Assembly: GCA_902557655.1 (NCBI GenBank)
Contig: CACEAZ010000003.1
Coordinates: 1 to 64,000, forward strand
Origin: an uncultured Bacteroidota bacterium
GTDB taxonomy: Bacteria > Bacteroidota > Bacteroidia > Flavobacteriales > Flavobacteriaceae
DNA length: 64,000 bases
Direction: 5' to 3'
Under the pieces are notes generated by a model. That model made no database searches. It had not been told where the DNA came from and saw nothing but the letters and a program-made list of their open reading frames with translations. Positions 54,698 through 62,992 of the stretch are shown piece by piece; within the stretch, counting starts at the first letter, position 1, and every line of letters starts with the position of its first letter. Both the position numbers and the translations under genes were made by a program.

Positions 54698-56278
54698 ATG
54701 AATGCACTTAAAATAACTGTTTTTTTTATATTTTTTTCCCATATAAACATTCATTTTTCTCAAAATAATAAGATCATTCCTGAACCCTATGAACAAACCA
54801 TTAAGCAAGGGTTTTTTTATTCGATTGAAAGTCCAGATATTATTACAGAATCTGATTTTAATTCTGCTACTACTCTTCTAAAAGATGCTCTTAAAAAATT
54901 AAACTTTAAGTCTGATAAAAAATCAAAAAATATTATAAAATTTATAATAAATAAAAATCTTGACATTGAGGAGTATACTCTTTCTATCAATCCAAAAGAA
55001 ATTCAAATTGAGGCATCGTCTAATCTTGGGGCTTTACATGCCTTCCAATCACTAAATCAATTAATTTTATTTAATAATAAAAAAGGGGTTTTAAAGATTC
55101 AATCTCAGATAATCAATGATTCTCCAAGATTTAAATATAGAGGAATGCATCTTGATGTAGGAAGACATATGTATTCTGTAGATTTTATAAAAAAATACAT
55201 AGACGGATTGGCTATGCTTAAGTTTAATAATTTTCATTGGCATTTGACTGAAGATCAAGGGTGGAGGGTTGAAATAGAGAAATATCCAGAGCTAAATAAT
55301 ATTGGTTCATTCAGGGATTCTACATTAACTGGTCATTACACTGATAAACCATGGCAGTTTGATAAAACTAGGTATGGAGGTTATTACACTAAAAAAGAAA
55401 TTAATGAGGTCGTCAGTTACGCTAGCGATAGAGGAATTAATGTTATTCCAGAAATTGAAATGCCAGGTCATTCACAGGCTGCCGTGTCCTCATATCCAGA
55501 ACTTGGATGTACTGGTGAGCAAGTTGGAGTTGCTCCATTATGGGGTGTATTTAAAGAAATTTATTGTAGTAAAAATGAAACTTTTGATTTTTTAGAAGAT
55601 ATTATTGACGAAGTAGTTGAACTTTTTCCGGGGAAATACATACATATTGGTGGTGACGAAGCACCTAAAACAAATTGGAAAGCGTGTGGAAATTGTCAAA
55701 ATGTGATTGAACGTGAAGAATTAAAAGATGAACATGAATTACAGAGCTATTTTATCACTCGAATGGAGAAGTACATTAATTTAAAAGGAAAGCAAATCAT
55801 TGGGTGGGATGAGATCTTAGAAGGTGGATTAGCTCCTAATGCAACAGTTATGTCATGGAGAGGTGTTTCAGGTGGTATAGAAGCTGCAAAAATGAATCAT
55901 GAAGTAATTATGACTCCAAATGCAACTTGTTATCTAGATCATTATCAAGCAAAAGACACTGACAATGAACCCCTTGCGATTGGTGGTTATACCCCAATTG
56001 AAGAGATTTTCAATTATGAGCCCATCCCTAATGAATTGGATAAAAGTCTTCATACATATATTATTGGAGCTCAGGGAAATGTATGGACGGAATACATGAA
56101 AACAAGCAAACAAGTTGAGTACATGGTTTTTCCAAGAATATTTGCATTATCAGAAGTAGTATGGTCAAAAAATAAACCATCATTTGAAGTATTTGAAAAA
56201 AAGGTAATTGACTTCTACCCTATTTTAAATGATATGGACATAAATTACTCTAAACACTTAGAAAGATTGGAACAATGA
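54698..56278 (+). CDS. GH20 beta-N-acetylhexosaminidase, exported
   Basis: The 526-residue protein starts at ATG 54698 (an in-frame TTG lies three codons earlier) with a Sec signal ending about HFSQ. The GH20b domain (about 25-145) is followed by the GH20 barrel (about 147-510). Diagnostics are RGMHLDVGRHMYS, WHLTEDQGWRVEI, GHSQAAVSSYPELG and the catalytic Asp-Glu pair in HIGGDEAPKTNWK (about residue 321). It removes terminal N-acetylglucosamine or galactosamine, most likely from chitin oligosaccharides or peptidoglycan/glycans. It overlaps cutC by 4 nt (ATGA), indicating co-translation. Confidence 0.95.
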   Translation: MNALKITVFFIFFSHINIHFSQNNKIIPEPYEQTIKQGFFYSIESPDIITESDFNSATTLLKDALKKLNFKSDKKSKNIIKFIINKNLDIEEYTLSINPKEIQIEASSNLGALHAFQSLNQLILFNNKKGVLKIQSQIINDSPRFKYRGMHLDVGRHMYSVDFIKKYIDGLAMLKFNNFHWHLTEDQGWRVEIEKYPELNNIGSFRDSTLTGHYTDKPWQFDKTRYGGYYTKKEINEVVSYASDRGINVIPEIEMPGHSQAAVSSYPELGCTGEQVGVAPLWGVFKEIYCSKNETFDFLEDIIDEVVELFPGKYIHIGGDEAPKTNWKACGNCQNVIEREELKDEHELQSYFITRMEKYINLKGKQIIGWDEILEGGLAPNATVMSWRGVSGGIEAAKMNHEVIMTPNATCYLDHYQAKDTDNEPLAIGGYTPIEEIFNYEPIPNELDKSLHTYIIGAQGNVWTEYMKTSKQVEYMVFPRIFALSEVVWSKNKPSFEVFEKKVIDFYPILNDMDINYSKHLERLEQ

Positions 56279-56898
56279 TTATTGAAGTATGTGCTGATTC
56301 CTATGAATACGCTGAAAAAGCTGAAAAAGCAGGTGCAGACAGAATTGAGCTGTGTAAACACCTATATTTAGACGGATTAACTCCAAACTATAAAACTGCA
56401 AAAAAAACAATTGACACATTAAACATCCCTGTATTTGTATTAATTAGACCCAGGCATGGTGATTTCAATTATTCTGAAAAAGAATTTGAGCTAATGAAAG
56501 CTGATATCGTTAAATTCAAAGAAATGGGCTGTAAAGGAATTGTTTCAGGTATTTTAAACAATGATAATACAATAGATATTAAAAGAACTAATGAGTTGGT
56601 TAACTTATCTAGACCCTTGGAATTTACTTTTCACAGGGCATTTGATGTGGTGACTGATCCGCTAAAAGAATTAGAAAAACTCATCCAATTAGGCGTTGAG
56701 AGGGTTTTAACTTCTGGACAGAAACAAAAAGCAGTCAAAGGAATAGAATTACTGAAAGAATTAAAAAAAAATGCAAAAGATAAAATTATAATAATGCCTG
56801 GAAGCGGAATTAATAAATTAAATATTATGAATTTTAAATCTTTTAATGAAATTCACGGATCATTTAAAAATGAAATTAATACTAATGTTTTGCTTTAA
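56275..56898 (+). CDS. cutC: CutC family TIM-barrel protein
   Basis: The 207-residue protein is the CutC type of TIM barrel: IIEVCADSYEYAEKAEKAGADRIELC, IPVFVLIRPRHGDFNYS, FTFHRAFDVVTDPLKEL and IIIMPGSGIN. The copper-homeostasis name comes from E. coli, where the role is disputed; the true reaction is unknown. It is coupled to the GH20 gene by ATGA overlap. Here the C-terminus is at the short end (family members often have about 240 residues), with the 3' end overlapping convergent prmC by 17 nt. Confidence 0.9.
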   Translation: MIIEVCADSYEYAEKAEKAGADRIELCKHLYLDGLTPNYKTAKKTIDTLNIPVFVLIRPRHGDFNYSEKEFELMKADIVKFKEMGCKGIVSGILNNDNTIDIKRTNELVNLSRPLEFTFHRAFDVVTDPLKELEKLIQLGVERVLTSGQKQKAVKGIELLKELKKNAKDKIIIMPGSGINKLNIMNFKSFNEIHGSFKNEINTNVLL

Positions 56899-57715
56899 TA
56901 AATCTTGGAAATCCTGCAAAATCTTTTTTAACAGAAAAATTTAATTTACTATTTAACAATTCGGTTTTTAATTCACTACTAAACCTTTTATTTATTTCAA
57001 AATAAATCATTCCCTTACTTTTTAGACCATATTTTGAAAAATTAATAATTTCCAGGTAATATTTTAAAGGTTCATTATCATCAACAAAGAGAGCTAAATC
57101 TGGTTCAAAATCTAATACATTTTGTTTCATTATTATTTTTTCAGATTCTAATACATAAGGAGGGTTTGAAACAATAACATCATATTTTTTATCGGATTTA
57201 TATTTAAAAATATCAGCATTAATAAAATTAACCTCAACATTATTCAATTTCGCATTTTTCTTAGCAACTTCAAGTGCGTCTTTTGAAATATCAATTGCGG
57301 TAACTTTTGCATTAGTTAGATTTTTAGCAAGGCTTATAGCAATGCAACCACTCCCCGTCCCTATGTCTAAAATATTTTTTCCGTCTAAATCTTCTTTTAA
57401 CATTAATCTAACCAACTCTTCAGTTTCAGGCCTTGGAATTAAAACGGAACTATTAACCTTAAATTCCATATCCATGAAGCTTGTCTTACCTAAAACATAC
57501 TGTATGGGTTCATGAGTTTTTAATCTTTCTAATGCACTTTTAAAAAGTGTTTGATTTGATTCATCTAAATCAATCTCATTAGCTAAAAGAATTTTTGATC
57601 TAGAGATTTTTAAGTAATCCTCTGACAATAAATTAAAAATAGAGTTCAACTCATCCATTTCATAAATCGATGAAAGCTCTGAAATCATTTTTAATTTAAA
57701 ATCTTGTAATGTCAT
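56882..57715 (-). CDS. prmC: Release factor glutamine methyltransferase
   Basis: PrmC methylates the GGQ glutamine of release factors 1 and 2. The 277-residue protein shows the N-terminal helical domain, the motif HEPIQYVLGKTSFMDMEF, VLIPRPETEELV, the SAM-binding ILDIGTGSGCIAISLA (about residues 116-131) and the catalytic NPPY in VSNPPYVL. It starts within the GNAT gene's stop (ATGA, 57712-57715), so translation is coupled. It overlaps cutC tail-to-tail by 17 nt. Confidence 0.96.
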   Translation of the reverse strand: MTLQDFKLKMISELSSIYEMDELNSIFNLLSEDYLKISRSKILLANEIDLDESNQTLFKSALERLKTHEPIQYVLGKTSFMDMEFKVNSSVLIPRPETEELVRLMLKEDLDGKNILDIGTGSGCIAISLAKNLTNAKVTAIDISKDALEVAKKNAKLNNVEVNFINADIFKYKSDKKYDVIVSNPPYVLESEKIIMKQNVLDFEPDLALFVDDNEPLKYYLEIINFSKYGLKSKGMIYFEINKRFSSELKTELLNSKLNFSVKKDFAGFPRFIKAKH

Positions 57716-58209
57716 TGTAGCTTCTTAGTCATATGTACATCACAATTATGATGACTAGTATCACCCATTGGTCCCTTTAAATTTTCAAAACCAAATATTT
57801 TATACAGATGGTGAGATGTTTTCAAAGCCGATGTTGATTCTAGATAACAAACATCGTACTTAACTTCCTTTGCAAAGTCTAAGCATAATCTCAAAAGATA
57901 CTTACCTAATCCTTTTCCTCTCAATGAACTATGAAAATAAAACTTTTGGAGCTCACATATATTATCATCAATGCCACTAAGTTGCTTTATACCACAGCCT
58001 CCAAAAACACTTCCCTCCTTTTCAACTACATAATATATAGATCTAGAATCTTGGTAAGCCTCATACATACTTAAGGTTTCTTTATCGGCATACGCTGTTC
58101 CAACTAAAGGTAATCCTAACTCATAAAATACTCCCTTTATAACGTGACATACTTGCTCGTTATCATTCTTCTCAATAACCCTTATGTTATATCCATCATA
58201 TTGAAGCAT
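57712..58209 (-). CDS. GNAT-family N-acetyltransferase
   Basis: The 165-residue protein has the GNAT acetyl-CoA loop SLRGKGLGKYLLRLCLDFA (R/Q-x-x-G-x-G/A) and the beta4 strand ELQKFYFH before it. The C-terminal YLESTSALKTSHHLYKIFGF is typical of MarR-associated/ArgA-like single-domain acetyltransferases. The substrate is unknown. It is translationally coupled to prmC (4-nt overlap), a common arrangement. It diverges from ribD across 19 bp. Confidence 0.9.
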   Translation of the reverse strand: MLQYDGYNIRVIEKNDNEQVCHVIKGVFYELGLPLVGTAYADKETLSMYEAYQDSRSIYYVVEKEGSVFGGCGIKQLSGIDDNICELQKFYFHSSLRGKGLGKYLLRLCLDFAKEVKYDVCYLESTSALKTSHHLYKIFGFENLKGPMGDTSHHNCDVHMTKKLQ

Positions 58210-58216
58210 TTTATAC

Positions 58217-58224
58217 TATTTTTG
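58217..58224 (+). promoter_or_regulatory. -7 box just before ribD
   Basis: TATTTTTG matches TAnnTTTG and ends 4 bp before the GTG start at 58229, implying a leaderless ribD mRNA if used. A TTG at 58201-58203 is too close (13-nt spacer) to be a standard -33 element. Confidence 0.35.
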
Positions 58225-58228
58225 TATT

Positions 58229-59251
58229 GTGAATATACACGAAAAATATATTAGTAGATGTATTGAGCTTGGTAAATTGGGCATAGGAAATACTTATCCT
58301 AATCCAAGCGTTGGGTGCTGCATAGTCTTAGATGATAAAATTATTGGAGAAGGTAATACTTCAAAGGCTGGTGGAAACCATGCAGAGGTTAATGCAATAA
58401 ATTCGGTTGAGGATAAATCACTTTTGAAACTTTCTACTATATATGTGACACTGGAACCATGTTGTCATCACGGAAAAACACCTCCATGTGTTGACAAAAT
58501 TATTGCATTTGGAATGAAAAAAGTGGTAATTGGAATCAAAGACCCTAACCCACTTGTTTGTGGAAAAGGAATTGAAAAACTAAAAGAAAATGGAATTGAA
58601 GTAATTTCAGGAGTTTTAAAAAAAGAGTGTGTAGAACACCATAAAAGATTCCTCAGCTTCATTATAAATAAAAGACCATATATAATTCTTAAGTGGGCAG
58701 AAACCGCTGACGGACATATTGCCCCAAAACAAAAGGATATTAACGAACCCTATTGGATTTCTAATTCAAAATCAAGAGAATTAGTACATAAGTGGAGAAG
58801 TATAGAACAAGCAATTTTAGTTGGTGCTCAAACGATTCGTCAAGATGATCCAAGACTAACAACAAGAGATTGTGAAGGGAAAAATTGTGATATATATATA
58901 TTGTCAAAAAAAGGACTTAAAAAAGATTATAAAATTTTCAATCAAGACTCAAAAGTTACAGTTCTTGACGAAGAAGAAATTAACTTTAATAAAAAAATAG
59001 CTAAACAAATATGCGATAAACTTTATGACGATAAAATTCTTTCTGTCATTATTGAAGGAGGAACTAAAACATTATCAAATTTTATCGATTCTGATATGTG
59101 GGATGAAATGAGAGTTTTTAAAACTCAAGAGATATTAGGAGATGGAGTTAAAGGGCCTAAAATAAAATTCAATGCAAAAAGAAAAGTTCAAATTGAAAAC
59201 AACATACTTGAATATCACTTAAACAATGGGGTAACTTTTTCCAGCATATAA
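58229..59251 (+). CDS. ribD: Bifunctional riboflavin biosynthesis protein RibD
   Basis: RibD deaminates and reduces the pyrimidine intermediate of riboflavin synthesis. The 340-residue enzyme has the deaminase domain (about 1-140) with zinc ligands in HAEVNAI and PCCHHGKTPPC. The reductase domain (about 150-340) begins ILKWAETADGHIAP and shows VGAQTIRQDDPRLTTR with VIIEGGTKTLSNFI. The start is GTG at 58229, followed by NIHEKYISRCIELG, matching the family N-terminus. The end overlaps the convergent thioesterase gene by 37 nt. Confidence 0.96.
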   Translation: MNIHEKYISRCIELGKLGIGNTYPNPSVGCCIVLDDKIIGEGNTSKAGGNHAEVNAINSVEDKSLLKLSTIYVTLEPCCHHGKTPPCVDKIIAFGMKKVVIGIKDPNPLVCGKGIEKLKENGIEVISGVLKKECVEHHKRFLSFIINKRPYIILKWAETADGHIAPKQKDINEPYWISNSKSRELVHKWRSIEQAILVGAQTIRQDDPRLTTRDCEGKNCDIYILSKKGLKKDYKIFNQDSKVTVLDEEEINFNKKIAKQICDKLYDDKILSVIIEGGTKTLSNFIDSDMWDEMRVFKTQEILGDGVKGPKIKFNAKRKVQIENNILEYHLNNGVTFSSI

Positions 59252-59619
59252 TCAGGACATCTTACTGGTCTTTTTGTTTTTTTATTTAAAAAAGCAAGTA
59301 CAGTACTTCCCTTTACAACTATATCATTTTCCCTTTTTATAATGTAGTTAAAGATTAATCTTGAAGTCGGAATTTTATCTAGCTCCACGCTAACATCTAA
59401 CTCATCGTCAAAATATGCAGGCTTTAAATATTGTACATTTAGTTTAGAAACCGGTAAAATAATTCCAGACTTTTCCATTTCACTGTAAGACAAACCAAGA
59501 TTTGAAATCCATGAAATTCTAGCTTCTTCAAAATAATTTACATAACTTCCGTGGTGTACCAAACCCATTTGATCTGTTTCACAATAACGTACTTTTATTC
59601 TTTTAGAAAATTTTTTCAT
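59215..59619 (-). CDS. Hotdog-fold acyl-CoA thioesterase (YbgC/FadM-like)
   Basis: The 134-residue protein has the hotdog motif VRYCETDQMGLVHHGSYVNYFEEAR, in which Asp of ETDQMG and the following region form the active site of 4-hydroxybenzoyl-CoA thioesterase-like enzymes. It probably hydrolyses acyl-CoA or acyl-ACP. It is divergent from dnaA, as in many flavobacteria. The C-terminal 12 codons overlap the end of ribD (37 nt). Confidence 0.9.
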   Translation of the reverse strand: MKKFSKRIKVRYCETDQMGLVHHGSYVNYFEEARISWISNLGLSYSEMEKSGIILPVSKLNVQYLKPAYFDDELDVSVELDKIPTSRLIFNYIIKRENDIVVKGSTVLAFLNKKTKRPVRCPDYMLEKVTPLFK

Positions 59620-59817
59620 TATTCACAAAAAAAAGGGTTAAAAACTGATTATTTTTTAATGATTAAAACCTCGAAAAAAAAAATTTAAAAAACAACCCTT
59701 TTTAATTTTTTTTTTAAAAAATTTGTTTACATATTTGTTATTCAAGTTTTGGTAGACGTATGAATCCATACTAAATCAAAAGTGGACTTAAATTCTGACA
59801 ATTTAATTATTTAATAA
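59620..59817. other. AT-rich leader region between thioesterase and dnaA genes
   Basis: These 198 bp hold no gene. They contain long A and T tracts, a DnaA-box-like TTATTCACA (59619-59627, matching TTATnCACA), and a distant inverted repeat AAGGGTT/AACCCTT around 59632-59639 and 59694-59700, followed by T tracts. No exact TAnnTTTG box was found. The region probably carries the dnaA promoter and may hold part of an origin or autoregulation site, but one DnaA-like box is weak evidence. Confidence 0.4.
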
Positions 59818-61245
59818 ATGAATGTAAATGCTAATTCTGTGTGGTCTGACTGTCTTAAGTTTATTAAGGACAACATTCAACCACAAGCTTACAAGACATG
59901 GTTTGAGCCAATTAAAGCAATTAAATTAGCAGACAAAGTTTTAAGCGTTGAAGTTCCAAGCAAATTCTTTTACGAGTGGCTAGAAGAACATTATGTGAAG
60001 ATTTTAAAGGTAGCATTACAAAAAACACTTGGTGATGATGCCAAACTTGTTTACATAATTAAAATGGAAAACACTTTTGGGAATTCACAAGCATTCACTG
60101 AAAAGATTCCTAGCTCAAACAGTTCTTCCTTTTCTGCGCAAAATGCAACAACTCCTATTAATAGATCTGTTCCAGAATTAAAAAACCCGTTTATTATTCC
60201 GGGAATAAAAAATGTTAAAGTTGAGTCTCAATTAAATCCTAATTACACATTTGAAAATTTCTTAGAAGGTGATTCAAATAGGCTTGCAAGAAATGCAGGG
60301 ATAGCTGTAGCTAACAAGCCAGGTGGAACTTCATTTAACCCATTTTTAATATTTGGTGGAGTTGGATTAGGAAAAACTCACTTAGCAAATGCAATTGGGA
60401 TCGATATCAAAAAAAGGTATCCTGAAAAAACTGTTCTTTACACAACCGCTGAAAAATTTACTCAACAATATATTGAAGCTGTAAAAAAGAATAATAGAAA
60501 TGATTTTATTTACTTCTATCAAATTATTGATGTTTTAATCATCGATGACATTCAATTCTTTTCTGGTAAACCCGGAACACAAGATGTGTTTTTCCACATA
60601 TTTAATCATCTACACCAAAACGGTAGACAGGTGGTATTGACAAGTGATAAGCCACCTGTTGACATGCAGGATATAGAGCTTAGGTTATTATCCAGATTTA
60701 AGTGGGGTCTTTCCGCTGAGCTACAGAAACCAGACTTTGAAACTCGAGTTTCAATTTTAAAAAATAAACTTTACCGTGACGGAATTGAAATGAACGAAGA
60801 TGTGATTCATTACGTTGCAAAAAACATCAAAAGTAATGTTCGTGAATTAGAGGGTGCGATAATTTCACTAATAGCTCAGGCTTCTTTTAACAGAAAAGAA
60901 ATTAACATTGCATTGGCAAAAGAAATTATAGAAAAATTTGTAAAAAACACTAAGAGGGAAGTATCTATTGATTACATTCAAAAGATTGTTTCTGACTATT
61001 TCCAAATGGATATACCTACTCTTCAATCAAAAACAAGAAAAAGACATATTGTACAGGCTAGACAACTTGCAATGTTTTTTGCAAAGAAATATACCAAAGC
61101 TTCATTAGCAAGTATCGGCTCTCAAATTGGAAAAAGAGATCATGCAACTGTTCTGCACGCTTGTAAAACTGTAGATAATTTATCCTCAACTGATAAGCAA
61201 TTTAGAAAGTTTGTTGAAGATCTTGGAAAGAAACTTTCTGTTTAA
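59818..61245 (+). CDS. dnaA: Chromosomal replication initiator protein DnaA
   Basis: DnaA binds DnaA boxes at oriC and opens the duplex. The 475-residue protein has domain I (about 1-85; VWSDCLKFIKDNIQPQAYKTWF), a variable linker, and the AAA+ domain III with Walker A GGVGLGKTHLANAIG and Walker B VLIIDDIQFF. The sensor regions include SRFKWGLSAEL. Domain IV holds the DNA-binding signature GSQIGKRDHATVLHACKTV. The next frame opens immediately in the same reading frame after the stop (methyltransferase). Confidence 0.98.
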   Translation: MNVNANSVWSDCLKFIKDNIQPQAYKTWFEPIKAIKLADKVLSVEVPSKFFYEWLEEHYVKILKVALQKTLGDDAKLVYIIKMENTFGNSQAFTEKIPSSNSSSFSAQNATTPINRSVPELKNPFIIPGIKNVKVESQLNPNYTFENFLEGDSNRLARNAGIAVANKPGGTSFNPFLIFGGVGLGKTHLANAIGIDIKKRYPEKTVLYTTAEKFTQQYIEAVKKNNRNDFIYFYQIIDVLIIDDIQFFSGKPGTQDVFFHIFNHLHQNGRQVVLTSDKPPVDMQDIELRLLSRFKWGLSAELQKPDFETRVSILKNKLYRDGIEMNEDVIHYVAKNIKSNVRELEGAIISLIAQASFNRKEINIALAKEIIEKFVKNTKREVSIDYIQKIVSDYFQMDIPTLQSKTRKRHIVQARQLAMFFAKKYTKASLASIGSQIGKRDHATVLHACKTVDNLSSTDKQFRKFVEDLGKKLSV

Positions 61246-61257
61246 ATAGCCTCCACA

Positions 61258-61965
61258 ATCAAAGGAAACTTATATATAATACCTAGTTCAATTAGTGAAA
61301 TCAATCTCTTTCCAGAGATCAATAAAACGATAATAAACTCTATTGATTATTTTGTAGTAGAGAATATTAAAGTGTCCTTTGGCTTTGTTAAAAAAATATG
61401 TCCAGATAAAATTCTAAATTATGAGAATTTTGAATTACTTAATGAAAAAGATCCAGTTCAAACTTCACAACAACTTAAGCCATGTTTAGAAGGTAAAGAT
61501 ATTGGCCTGCTTACGGATGCAGGTTGTCCAAATATAGCAGATCCCGGATCTAAATTAATTCTCCATGCACATCAAAACGATATCAATGTCATACCTCTTG
61601 TTGGCCCATCCTCTATTTTACTTGCAATGATGAGCTCTGGCTTAAATGGAAATAACTTTAGTTTTAACGGGTATTTTCCTGTAGATAAAAATGAGAGAAT
61701 AAAGAGGATAAAACAATTAGAGATTTTATCAAAAAATCATAATCAATCACAAATTTTTATTGAAACCCCTTATCGGAATAAAGCATTATTTGAAGATTTA
61801 ATAAAAAGTTTAAATGACAACACATTGTTGTGTGTAGCAACAAACATAGGTTCTAAAAAAGAAAGGATTAAGACTTTATCAGTTAATGAATGGAAAAGAA
61901 AAAAATTGAATTTAGAGAAAGATCCTACAATTTTTATATTTCACTGGGGAGATCTTATTTTTTAA
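61258..61965 (+). CDS. RsmI-like SAM-dependent methyltransferase with non-canonical start
   Basis: The protein is a tetrapyrrole-methylase-fold SAM enzyme of the 16S rRNA (cytidine-2'-O-)-methyltransferase family, in the shorter form of about 235 residues seen in Bacteroidota. It has LLTDAGCPNIADPG, VPLVGPSSILLAMMSSG, GYFPVDKNERIK and IFIETPYRN. The first GTG (61372) lies downstream of conserved sequence: residues encoded at 61261-61371 (KGNLYIIPSS, IDYFVVEN) match homologous N-termini beginning M-K-G-x-L-Y-x-I-P. The codon aligning with that Met is ATC (61258), and the only other candidate is ATA directly after the dnaA stop (61246). No ATG, GTG or TTG precedes 61372 in frame. The gene lies in the same frame as dnaA. 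Confidence 0.85.
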   Translation: MKGNLYIIPSSISEINLFPEINKTIINSIDYFVVENIKVSFGFVKKICPDKILNYENFELLNEKDPVQTSQQLKPCLEGKDIGLLTDAGCPNIADPGSKLILHAHQNDINVIPLVGPSSILLAMMSSGLNGNNFSFNGYFPVDKNERIKRIKQLEILSKNHNQSQIFIETPYRNKALFEDLIKSLNDNTLLCVATNIGSKKERIKTLSVNEWKRKKLNLEKDPTIFIFHWGDLIF

Positions 61966-62992
61966 TTCCTTTGCTATTTAAATACCTGTGAAATTTCCTT
62001 GCATTTCTTTTATGTTCAGAAAGTGATTTGGCAAAACTATGATATCCAGGATTGCTTGGGTCAGCAGCGAAAAAATAATAATTATGTTTTTCATAGTTTA
62101 AAACTGCATCAATGGCTTGAATTGAAGGCATTGAAATAATCCCAGGCGGTAAACCATAGTATTTATAAGTGTTATATGGTGAATCAATTCTTAAATGTTT
62201 ATTTAAAACTCTTCGAATAATCGTGTTTTTATATTCCTCAAGCTGATATGCAGCAAATTTCACAGTTGGATCAGCCCCTAACTTCCAGTTATCATTCAAT
62301 CTGTTTATATAAACTCCAGCTATTTTTCGTAATTCGATATTCTGTTTAGACTCTTCATAAACAATCGATGCAAGAATCATTACCTCATTTCTAGTTAAGC
62401 CTATTTTATTTGCTTTTTCTACCCTATTGTTATTTTGCCAAAACTTAGTGTATTCTTCAAACATTCTTTTGTTAAACTTTTCAACACTTGTATTCCAGAA
62501 AAAATTGTAACTGTTTGGAATATACATTGATAATATATTCCTTTCATCAAAACCTCTTTCTTTAAAAAATTCTGTTTTAAATGAATTTAAAAAAGAAACA
62601 CTATCAGCTTCAATTTGATTTGAAATTTTTCCTGCTAAATCATTTAAGTCAACAATATTATTATAAATTACATTGACTGTTATGTTATTTGACCTTAATG
62701 AATTAATAATCTCGTTATTATTCATCCCATTTTTAATTTGATATTTACCTGGTTTTACATTGTATTTCTTTCGTTTAGCTAAAACATCGAAATCATCTAC
62801 ATTTAATACATAGGATTCAATTTGATTTAGCAGCTGATTGTAAGAAGTCCCGGTTTTAATATATAAATCTTTAGATTTTTCATCAAATGAGGTATTTGAT
62901 TTAAACATAACTTTATAAACATACAAGGAAAATGACCCCATAAAGATCAATCCTAAAGCAACTATTAAAATTACTATTCTCTTTATGTACAT
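61955..62992 (-). CDS. mltG: Endolytic transglycosylase MltG
   Basis: MltG cuts nascent glycan strands at the inner membrane and sets their length. The 345-residue protein has an N-terminal membrane helix (about 5-28). A LysM-like periplasmic region follows, then the YceG domain with the catalytic Glu in SIVYEESKQN. Next come AGVYINRLNDNWKLGADPTVKFA and YGLPPGIISMPSIQAIDAVLN. It overlaps the upstream GNAT gene by 10 nt (62983-62992) and the RsmI-like gene tail-to-tail by 11 nt. Confidence 0.95.
   Translation of the reverse strand: MYIKRIVILIVALGLIFMGSFSLYVYKVMFKSNTSFDEKSKDLYIKTGTSYNQLLNQIESYVLNVDDFDVLAKRKKYNVKPGKYQIKNGMNNNEIINSLRSNNITVNVIYNNIVDLNDLAGKISNQIEADSVSFLNSFKTEFFKERGFDERNILSMYIPNSYNFFWNTSVEKFNKRMFEEYTKFWQNNNRVEKANKIGLTRNEVMILASIVYEESKQNIELRKIAGVYINRLNDNWKLGADPTVKFAAYQLEEYKNTIIRRVLNKHLRIDSPYNTYKYYGLPPGIISMPSIQAIDAVLNYEKHNYYFFAADPSNPGYHSFAKSLSEHKRNARKFHRYLNSKGIKK

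Noticed and set aside
61372-61965. Truncated methyltransferase pseudogene
   Set aside because: The frame is open and homologous upstream to 61258, and the length then matches the family (about 235 residues), so a non-canonical start fits better than truncation.
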